Below, piece by piece: positions 17,601-24,400 of a stretch of DNA of 64,000 bases. Both the position numbers and the translations under genes were made by a program. Origin of the DNA: Nocardia acididurans (GTDB lineage Bacteria; Actinomycetota; Actinomycetes; Mycobacteriales; Mycobacteriaceae). The stretch is from contig NZ_JAERRJ010000001.1 in NCBI RefSeq assembly GCF_016741815.1, positions 806,001 to 870,000 of the forward strand, in the 5' to 3' direction. Within the stretch, counting starts at the first letter, position 1. Every line of letters begins with the position of its first letter. The notes below the pieces were generated by a model. It was not told the origin of the DNA and searched no databases. It saw only the letters and a program-made list of their open reading frames with translations.

Positions 17601-18200
17601 GACACTGCCGCGACCAGACTGGACGAGGGCGCGCGAATCGCGGTGGACCGCAAGCTGGCCCGGCTGGCGGCGCATATCCGCGCGGAGCGGTTGCGGCTCG
17701 GACTACCCGCGGATCAGTTCACGGCCGGACTGGTCTCCGAGCCCATGGTGCGCTCGCCCCGGCACGCTGGTGGCGCGGCCACGCTGACCGCCGAGGTGGA
17801 GGAGGCAGCCACCATCCAGGCCCTGCTGGCCCGCCACTATCGTGGCGACGAACGCAGTGCCACAGACGATCTCGCCCCCCTCGGCAACGAGGACACCGCC
17901 GTCAAACGGGCACGCGCCCTGCTCGGCCGCATCCGCGAACGCAACCGCCCCCGCGCCGAACTCGACGCCGCGCTACTGCTCGCCGAATGCCTCTCCGCCT
18001 CCGGCTGGATGGGCGAAGCCATGGCCGTGCTCACCCCGGCGGTGTTGCGCTGCGCCGAATTGGGCTGGACCAGGCCGCTTCTCGATGCGGGTCCTGGGGT
18101 TCTCGGAATTCTCCGCGCCTTGCGCACCGAGATGCCGTTCAGTACGGGTGTAAGCGAAATCCCAGACATACCAAAGGGTTTCTTGAATTCTTTGCTGTGA
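14601..18200 (+). CDS. pknK: serine/threonine protein kinase fused to a MalT-like STAND ATPase (PknK-like)
   Basis: From ATG 14601 the protein has 1,199 residues. The N-terminal kinase has the glycine loop GRGGFGVVY (45-53), Lys67 in VAVKVL, HRDVKPANVLL with catalytic Asp161, DFG Asp179 and a Thr/Ser-rich activation loop. A linker leads to a STAND P-loop GPAGFGKST (405-413, Lys411), with VVVVDDWH as Walker B, then TPR-like helical repeats to the end. This is the PknK (Rv3080c) architecture, in which the kinase controls growth and translation. I see no C-terminal LuxR-type helix-turn-helix such as MalT has. It is likely soluble, as no membrane helix follows the kinase. Confidence 0.88.
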   Translation: MNPHAHSGGPRSDTTRADDATQAYVPMTITDELEAMGLFDAEEIGRGGFGVVYRCAQRTLDRIVAVKVLSSEIDEESRERFLREEQAMGRLSGHPNIVDILQVDVTASGKPYIVMPYATHGSLEQLVRENGPLTWSDSLRVGVKLAGAIESAHRAQVLHRDVKPANVLLSRYGEPQLTDFGIARIPGGFRTSTSLITGSPAFTAPEVLKGDEPTVRSDVYGLGSTMFALLTGHAAYERQAGEKIVAQFLRITSQPLPDLREREIPPDVAAAIEAAMSTDPRDRPGSAVEFGELLRTVQAEHGQVPDEMALLDGEMLGGDGDSDGDRTYSRHRTGTIVTAPRTRSLTLRPPGPSTGPFPPFSGNTLPPTAATKFRPPTPAREPVVRPRLLEPLRAGGRRRLAVVHGPAGFGKSTLAAQWCAELTDRGVAVAWIGIDRDDDNDVWLLAHIIAAIRRVRPEIGSGLEQALEERPAEAVAYAVSALIDEVHAGGSTIVVVVDDWHRVTDAGAHRVLDALLENGCHHLRFVITSRERAGLPLSRMQVADELVEIGSGQLRLTLEETKQLLVDRTGVELTDRQLEQIHAATDGWPAAIQLASLSLRNAGGDADQLIARLSGDNKAIREYLAEHVLDALEPRMLEFLSAIAVPERVNASLAEALTGETEAVDLLEQAEQRELFVHRLSEDSTWYRMQPMVAEHLRARLERAQAGRVKALHRKASRWFAEHRLLRQSVDHALAAADMEFALDLLESGGMDLIDRSRLATLFGTVSKLPVQQVTSRSKLLMALARANVNLQQSNAARTALGRLSNMLSRSPATDGDAASQRAQAAVLAAADQVARDRTEGVLDRITECLEQADDLPAWTVSTAANLASYVRLCEFDFTGAREMQEWAVPYHARSADPFGEVFGLCGLGAVAYEQLDIDTATTCFEQAWQTARDRSGPRSHAVRVAAALLGELAYRRGDLEAADRLLDQSHELTARIGPVDFLVSTFVIGARVKAVRGDLDTAATRLDEGARIAVDRKLARLAAHIRAERLRLGLPADQFTAGLVSEPMVRSPRHAGGAATLTAEVEEAATIQALLARHYRGDERSATDDLAPLGNEDTAVKRARALLGRIRERNRPRAELDAALLLAECLSASGWMGEAMAVLTPAVLRCAELGWTRPLLDAGPGVLGILRALRTEMPFSTGVSEIPDIPKGFLNSLL

Positions 18201-18241
18201 GAATCCGCCGCGTTCGCGCGGTCGATTGCAGTAGTGTTGCC

Positions 18242-18299
18242 CTACCTCCCTCCGCGGGGCGATGGACTCGGTCCAACATCGCGCCCAGGAAGGAGGTGG
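18242..18299 (+). promoter_or_regulatory. predicted RNA fold sequestering a Shine-Dalgarno
   Basis: CTACCTCC (18242-18249) can pair with GGAGGTGG (18292-18299), the ribosome binding site of the small gene that follows. An inner stem GCGATG (18259-18264) with CATCGC (18277-18282) would bring the two arms together. If it forms, translation of the 41-aa protein would be off by default. The fold is deduced from complementarity only. Confidence 0.4.
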
Positions 18300-18305
18300 T
18301 GGGTT

Positions 18306-18431
18306 ATGGGGAAGCACTCTAAGAAACATGAAGTGCGGAAGGCCCCGGTCAATCACGCTGCTGTCGTCATCAGCGTTTGCGCGATTGCCGAGGCACTCTA
18401 CCGCTTGGTCCGCTGGATGAGGGCCAAGTAG
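18306..18431 (+). CDS. 41-aa single-pass membrane microprotein
   Basis: ATG 18306 follows a near-perfect GGAGG. The peptide has a Lys/His-rich N-terminus (MGKHSKKHEVRKAPVNHA), a hydrophobic helix (AVVISVCAIAEALYRLV) and a basic tail. It would be a small membrane protein with positive charge on both flanks. I do not recognise the family. The strong ribosome binding site, hydrophobic core and following terminator support reality. It may be transcribed from its own promoter after pknK. Confidence 0.6.
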   Translation: MGKHSKKHEVRKAPVNHAAVVISVCAIAEALYRLVRWMRAK

Positions 18432-18441
18432 CCCACAGGAT

Positions 18442-18466
18442 GGGGCGTCGTGGATGGCGACGCCCT
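18442..18466 (+). terminator. intrinsic terminator
   Basis: Arms GGGCGTCG (18443-18450) and CGACGCCC (18458-18465), extended by one G-U pair, form a short GC-rich hairpin 11 nt after the microprotein stop. It lies between convergent genes. Confidence 0.65.
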
Positions 18467-18534
18467 GTCCGCCAGCATCACTAACGTGACAGCTCGAATG
18501 TACACCGCGGCGCGGGGCACAGCGAGGCTTTCGG

Positions 18535-19851
18535 TCAAGCCTTCCACCATGGGCGCAGCGGCACGGTCCAGGCGTTGTCGTCGCCGAGCTTCACGCCGAG
18601 GACCTGGTGGAGCTGAACGACATTGCGTTCGAAGCCGAGTTGGCAGCCGGCCATGTAGAGGCCCCACACCTTGGCGGTGCCGTCGCCTACCTCGGCCACG
18701 CAGTCGTCCCAGTTCTTGACCAGGTTGTCGCACCATTCGGCGAGGGTGAGCGCGTAGTGGTAGCGCAGGTTCTCCTCGTGCAGGACTTCGAGGCCGACGT
18801 TCTGGATCTCGGAGATGATGCGCCCGGAGCCCGCTAGCTCCCCGTCGGGGAACACGTAGCGGTCGATGAAGTCGCCCGCCTTGCTGGTGTGCTTGTTGTC
18901 GGGGCGGGTGATGGAGTGGTTGAGGAAGGTGCCGCCCACCCGCAGCTTGGACTTCATGAATTCGAAGTAGGCGGGGTAGTTGTGCACGCCGATGTGTTCG
19001 GTGAGCCCGATGGAGGAGACGGCGTCGAACTCGCCCTCGGCGATGTCGCGGTAGTCGGAGTGCCGGACCTCGGCGAGCTCGGACAGTCTCTCCTCGGCGA
19101 TCTTGGCCTGCGCCCATTCGGCCTGCTCGGCCGACAGCGTCGCGCCGATGACCTTGACGCCCTGCCGTGCCGCGTAGCGGACCATGCCGCCCCAGCCGCA
19201 GCCGATGTCGAGCAGACGGTCGCCGGGCTTCAGGTTCAGCTTGTCGAAGACGAGCCGGTACTTGTTCTCCTGCGCCTGCTCGAGGGTCCAGTTCTCGTCC
19301 TCGTACACCGCGCAGGTGTAGGTCATGGACGGGCCGAGCACGTGCTCGTAGAAGGCGTTGGAGACGTCGTAGTGGTGGTGGATGGCCTCGGCGTCGCGAG
19401 TCTTGCTGTGCAGCAGTCCTTCCAGGGCCATGCGCCGCCAGCGCGGCATGGCCTCCTGCGGCGGCGGCGCGACCGGCTTGAGCAGTTCCCAGCCCAGCGA
19501 GCGCGCGATGGTGACCAGCTGCAGTGCGGTCGGGCGGCGGAACTTCAAGCCCGCCATGGCTTTCAGCAGCTCGTAGGGGTCGCCCTCGTGGACGCCGTGC
19601 GCGATCATGTCGCCGGAGATGTAGGCGCGCGCCATGCCGAGATCGCCGGGGGCGTTGGCGATGTAGTTGACGCCCCGCGGATGGACGATTTCCAGGCCGA
19701 ATTCCGAGTCCTGTGGGCCGGTGCTGCTGCCGTCGTATGCGGTGAAGCGGATGGGCACCGGGCCGTCGATGAGGGTCTCGAAAATTTCGGCGATGTTGAG
19801 TTTGGTTCCGAGCTCGGCGAATACGTCGGAACGATCCTTGAATGTGGTCAC
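18535..19851 (-). CDS. SAM-dependent fatty acyl methyltransferase (cyclopropane synthase family, TmsB/BfaA-like)
   Basis: I chose GTG 19851, whose GTGA overlaps the stop of the upstream flavoprotein, giving 438 residues. The N-terminal CFA-synthase domain (IRFTAYDGSSTGP) is followed by AEAIHHHYDVSNAFYE and the SAM-binding LDIGCGWGGMVRYAA near residue 210. The C-terminus is PLRPWW. It closely resembles Rv3720. In actinobacteria such methyltransferases paired with a flavoprotein methylate oleoyl phospholipids at C10 (methylene intermediate) en route to tuberculostearic acid. The coupled neighbour makes this more likely than true cyclopropanation, but the product cannot be proven from sequence. 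Confidence 0.85.
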   Translation of the reverse strand: MTTFKDRSDVFAELGTKLNIAEIFETLIDGPVPIRFTAYDGSSTGPQDSEFGLEIVHPRGVNYIANAPGDLGMARAYISGDMIAHGVHEGDPYELLKAMAGLKFRRPTALQLVTIARSLGWELLKPVAPPPQEAMPRWRRMALEGLLHSKTRDAEAIHHHYDVSNAFYEHVLGPSMTYTCAVYEDENWTLEQAQENKYRLVFDKLNLKPGDRLLDIGCGWGGMVRYAARQGVKVIGATLSAEQAEWAQAKIAEERLSELAEVRHSDYRDIAEGEFDAVSSIGLTEHIGVHNYPAYFEFMKSKLRVGGTFLNHSITRPDNKHTSKAGDFIDRYVFPDGELAGSGRIISEIQNVGLEVLHEENLRYHYALTLAEWCDNLVKNWDDCVAEVGDGTAKVWGLYMAGCQLGFERNVVQLHQVLGVKLGDDNAWTVPLRPWWKA

Positions 19852-21287
19852 TTGCGTTGCACCGCCTTCGAATACAGATCCAGTAAACGATGATCCGGGT
19901 CGTAGTGCTGCTTGAGTGTGGAATAGGTGTTTCCGCCGTAGTAGAGCGCGGCGAAGTCCTCGGGGGAGTAGTAGGCGTCCGAGTAGAGCGACTTGTGGCC
20001 GTCGAGTTCGGAGACCTTGCGCTCGATGGCGCGGTTGGCGAAACCCTCCTGCTGTCCGGGCGTGGTCGGCACCGCGGACCAGAAGCCGACGTTCACGTAG
20101 GTGCGCTCGGGTTCCAGCGGGTACAGCGGCCAGGGCCGCTCGCCGTTGCTCTCGTCGCGCAATCGCAAGGGGCACAGCCAGATCGGCTCGATGGGGATCT
20201 CGCGCAGGAACCATTCGACGAAGTCGGCGGTGTGTTCGATCGGCACCTCGATGTCCTGCACGACTCGCTCCCGCGGCGGATTGCCCTTCCGCGCCTCGAT
20301 CTTGTCGCCGATGTCGTACCGGTGGTCGAGCGCGATGAGCTTCCAGTAGAAGCTGCTGCGCCGGTACCGCTTCGGCCAGAACCGCCGGATGCGGGGGTTC
20401 TGGGTACCGAATGCCCGGGAGCACCAGAACCAATCGGTGTCCCAGCGCCACAGGTAGTCGTGGATGGTGAGCCGGTCGCGTTTGGGCCGGGTGTCGTCGT
20501 GCTGGATGGACCGGTAGTAGATGTCCATGCCGGTGTAGTCGCTGACCGGGCCGGGTTCGTCGGTCCGGCGGCCGACGGTCAGGTAGCTCTCGTCGGCGGT
20601 GAAGACCACGCCGTCGAGGTATTCCACCGGTTCGCCGTCGTAGGAGCGTTCCTCGATGATGCGCGCCATGGTCGCTTCGAGTTCGCGCAGGTCGTGAAAA
20701 CGTATGTGGCGCAGTGCGACATACGGTTCCACCGCCTCCAGCTCGATCTTCAACCGGGTCGAATACCCGAGCGTGCCATAGGAATTCGGGAATCCGCGGA
20801 GGAGATCGGCGTGCTCGTTGTCGCGGGTGGCGGTGATGATCTCGCCCGCCCCGGTGAGCACGTCCACCTCCAGCACGGATTCGTGCGGCAGGCCGTTGCG
20901 GAACGAGGTGGACTCGATGCCGAGCCCGGTGACCGCGCCGCCGAGGGTGATGGTCTTGAGCTGCGGCACCACGAACGGCGCGAGGCCGTAGCGCAGCGTG
21001 ACGTCCACCAGGTCCTCATAGGTGGTCATCCCCGCCACGTCGGCGGTTCGGGCCACCGGGTCCACCGCGATGACCTGCGTCAAGCCGGAGACGTCGAGTC
21101 CGGGCGCGGTGTTCTTGGCGCGGGCCCGGAACAGATTGGAGGTCTTCTTGGCCAGTCGGACGTTCGCGTTGCGCGGGATCGCACGGTAGGAGGCCAGCAG
21201 GCGTTCGACGCCGGCTCGATGCGCGGCGAAACCCGATTCCTGTGCGGCCGGTGCGCGGCCGGCCTTCCCCAACAGACTCACTGCCAC
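19848..21287 (-). CDS. FAD-linked oxidoreductase (TmsA/BfaB-like, 10-methylene fatty acid reductase)
   Basis: The 479-residue flavoprotein has a PCMH/VAO-type FAD domain at about 35-205, including KKTSNLFRAR, the flavin-contacting KTITLGGAVTGLGIESTSF and GSYGTLGYS-like loop. A Trp/Tyr/Arg-rich C-terminal domain (DWFWCSRAFGTQNPRIRRFWPKRYRR) resembles the DHCR24/Rv3719 group. It overlaps the methyltransferase by 4 nt, so the two are made together. In the 10-methyl fatty acid pathway the flavoprotein reduces the 10-methylene group formed by the methyltransferase. Assignment to that pathway is inferred from family and operon. Confidence 0.83.
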   Translation of the reverse strand: MAVSLLGKAGRAPAAQESGFAAHRAGVERLLASYRAIPRNANVRLAKKTSNLFRARAKNTAPGLDVSGLTQVIAVDPVARTADVAGMTTYEDLVDVTLRYGLAPFVVPQLKTITLGGAVTGLGIESTSFRNGLPHESVLEVDVLTGAGEIITATRDNEHADLLRGFPNSYGTLGYSTRLKIELEAVEPYVALRHIRFHDLRELEATMARIIEERSYDGEPVEYLDGVVFTADESYLTVGRRTDEPGPVSDYTGMDIYYRSIQHDDTRPKRDRLTIHDYLWRWDTDWFWCSRAFGTQNPRIRRFWPKRYRRSSFYWKLIALDHRYDIGDKIEARKGNPPRERVVQDIEVPIEHTADFVEWFLREIPIEPIWLCPLRLRDESNGERPWPLYPLEPERTYVNVGFWSAVPTTPGQQEGFANRAIERKVSELDGHKSLYSDAYYSPEDFAALYYGGNTYSTLKQHYDPDHRLLDLYSKAVQRK

Positions 21288-21482
21288 CCTCGAACGCTAT
21301 CGCGCACTGGTCGGTACGGCTAGCAAGATAACTCCGGCGAGGCGGCAATTCATCCAACGTTTGCACGGGTGCGATTGCCCGTGACCAGGGCGGCGTGCCG
21401 GTATTCCCGGGACACGCCGTGACGATAGTTACTTTTGGTAATGACTTCGGGTTGTGCTGTGCCAGAACATGCTTGACCCCGA

Positions 21483-24400
21483 TCAGAGCGGTTCGTCCGG
21501 CCCGGTCCGCCGGAAATCCGGCAGGTAGGGGCTCAACTCGCCGATCTCGAACCGGCACATGCCGATCACATGCCAGAACTGCCCGGCCGCCGACCCCTCG
21601 AACTTGAACCGCCCGTCCGCGGCCACCGCCGCCCAGCCCTCCCGCAAACCCAGCAGCGTGCCGTGCGGGCTCTGATTCGTGCGCAGATCGTCCAGCGACC
21701 ACAGCAGGACCGTGCCGTCGTTCGCGCCGCTCGCGAGCATCTTCCCGGTGGGATCGAAAGCCAGCGACCGCACCCGCTGCCGATGCCCGGACAGGGTGTG
21801 CAGCAGCTGTCCCGACCGGATGTCCCACAGCCGGATCACCAGATCGTCCCCGGCCGTGGCGAGCATGCCCGTCGCCGGTTCCACCGCCAGCGCCCACAGC
21901 ATGCCCTGATGCAGATCCGACAGCCACAGCTGCGCGCCCGACCCCGCGTCCCACACCCGCACGGTCGCGTCCAGCGACACGCTGGCCAGCAGATTCCCGT
22001 GGAAGGCGACCCCGTACACCCGCCCGGTGTGCCCGGACAGGGTCCGCTCCAGCGCGCCGGAGGCCATATCCCAGATCCGGACACCGGAGTCGTCGCAGCC
22101 GGTGGCCATGCGGGCGGCGTCGGCGTCGAAGGCGATCGACCGCACCCGGCCGCGATGTGCCTGGCATTCCGCGTGCACACCGCCGGTCTCCCGCGTCCAC
22201 ACCGTGACGCTGTCGTCGTCGTTGGCGGTCGCGATCAATCGGGCCGTCGGGTCGTAGGCGATGGCCCACACCGGACCCCAGGTGACCGTGATGTGCCGTT
22301 CGTAGGTCCCGTCGGTCACATTGAACAGACTCAGCCGCCCGTCACTGCGGATGACGGCCAGCTGATCCCGGCGCACCGGATTGAACTGCGCCGACGCGAA
22401 GGTCACCAGCCGATCGCCCGCCCGGCCGCTGAGCCGTTCCACCTGACGGCCGGTTCGCGGATCCCACCACCGCACCAGGCCGTCGTCACCGCAGGCGGCC
22501 AGCAGTGAGCCGTCCGAATTGAAGGTGACCGCGCGGACGTGCCTGCCGTGCCCGGCCAGCGTGTGCTGGCAGCGCCCGGTCTCCGGATCCCATACCCGCA
22601 GCGTGAATTCGTCGTCGGTGACGGCCAATTGGGTGCCGTCCGGCCGGAATGCGAAGGGCCAGATGGATCCCGTGTGCCCGACCAGCCGGTGCCGCACGTC
22701 CCCGGAACGACCCTGCCGCAGCAGGACGAGACCCGCGCTGTCGCCGGTGGCCAGCCGGTCACCGGCGGGATCGAAGGCCAGCCAGTGGATGGCGGCGGGC
22801 GCGTGTGCGTCGCAGGTCCACCGGGCCGCACCGGTGGCGATGCTCCAGCCGCGGATCTGCCCGGCGGTGTCGCCGCTGACCAGCATCGGTTCGGTCGGAT
22901 GGAAGGCCACCGCGTAGACCCGGCCGGTGTGCCCGGGCAGGTTCAGGACCGGCCTGCCCTCGCAATCCCACAGGCCCAGTGCGCCGCCCGCGCCGCCGAC
23001 CGCGAGCAGGGTGCCCGCCGGATTCCAGGTGATGCGGTACACCGATTCGGAGCCGCCGGTGAAATGCCCGGTCTGCTCGCCGGTGTAGAGATCCCACAGG
23101 CAGACCTCGCCGTTCTGATAGGCGGCCGCCAGCCTGCGCCGGCCGTGGAAGGCGATGCTGGTGATCTTCTGGGCGATATCGCCGGGCGGCGCGAACCTGC
23201 GCAGTTCCGCGCCGTCGGGCAGGCGGCGCAGGCGCAGTACTCCGGCGGCGTCGCCGGTGGCCATGCGGTCGCCGCCGCTGTTCAGCTCCAGCGGCCACGG
23301 CCACTGGTTGTGCCCGGAAATCATGCGCCGCAGCGCACCGGTCGCGGCGTCCCAGATGCCGACGGTGCCGTCCGCGGAACCGGTGACGAGGACGCGGTCG
23401 GTGTAGGCGACCGCGAACGTGCGATCCCGGTGACCCTGCAGGGTGCGCAGCTGCCGGCCGGTTTCCGCGCCGTAGATCATGACGCCGCCCTCGTCACTGC
23501 CGATGGCGATGGTGCCGCCGTCCGGACTGTAGGCCAGCGGGCGGGGCAGCCGGCCGCGCTGGGTGTCCACTCCGTGCCGGACCCCGGTCGACGCCGACGC
23601 GTACTCGGTGACGACCGGGGTGCCGGGTACCCGTGCCGCCCCGAAAAGATCTGTGCCGGTGGGTCTTCCGGTGACCTCCAGCAGAGCGGCGCGGGTCCAG
23701 CGGCTTTCGTTGGCGCGGGAACCGGTCAGGTCGGTGCGGGCCAGCCGGGCTCCGGTCAGGTCGGCGCGGGTCAGATCCGCGTCGACGAGGACGGCCTGAT
23801 CCAGTCGCGCGAGGCGCAGCCGGGTCTCGATCAGCAGTGCCCGTTCCAGATTCGCGCCCATCAGGTCGGCCCCGGTCAGGTCGGCGCCGGTGAGATCGGC
23901 GCCGACCAGGAAGGCGCGATCGAGTTGTGCGCCGGCGAGATTCGCGGCGCGCAGCACGGCGCCGCCGAGCGCGGCCCGGGTCAGGTGCGCGTCGCCGAGG
24001 TCGGCGCTGGTGAGGTCCGCGCCGATCAGCGAGGTGCGTTCCAGTCGCGCCCCGGTCAGGATGGCCCGGTGCAGGTTCGCGCCGTCGAGGGTGGCCCCGG
24101 TCAGGCGGGCGCCGGTGAGGTTCGCGCCGGTGAGGTCGACGCGGGAGAGATTGCGGTAGGACAGATCCTCCCCGGCCAGCTCCTCGCCGCGCAGGTCCAG
24201 GCCGGGCGCGGTACGCAGGCGGGCGGCCACCCGGCCGGCGTTCTTGCGGGAGTTGTCGTCCGGATCGGTTTCGGACAGGGTGCGGTCCACCCAGGCCAGC
24301 AGGGCCCGGCCGTCCGCGGAATCACACAGGAATTGGATGCCCAGCGGGGACAGTTCGGCCTGCGCCAGCGGGACCGGGGTTTGGACCCCGGCGGCGAACC

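Noticed and set aside
15174..17675. Minus-strand open frame of 833 codons antisense to the kinase gene
   Set aside because: It is the mirror of plus-strand codon bias. No family features.
19852..20451. Extended start for the methyltransferase
   Set aside because: The extra 200 residues overlap the flavoprotein gene out of frame. GTG 19851 with the 4-nt overlap gives the expected family length.
23706..24200. Possible CRISPR or satellite array
   Set aside because: The 15-nt periodicity is in frame and encodes pentapeptide repeats. There are no spacers.
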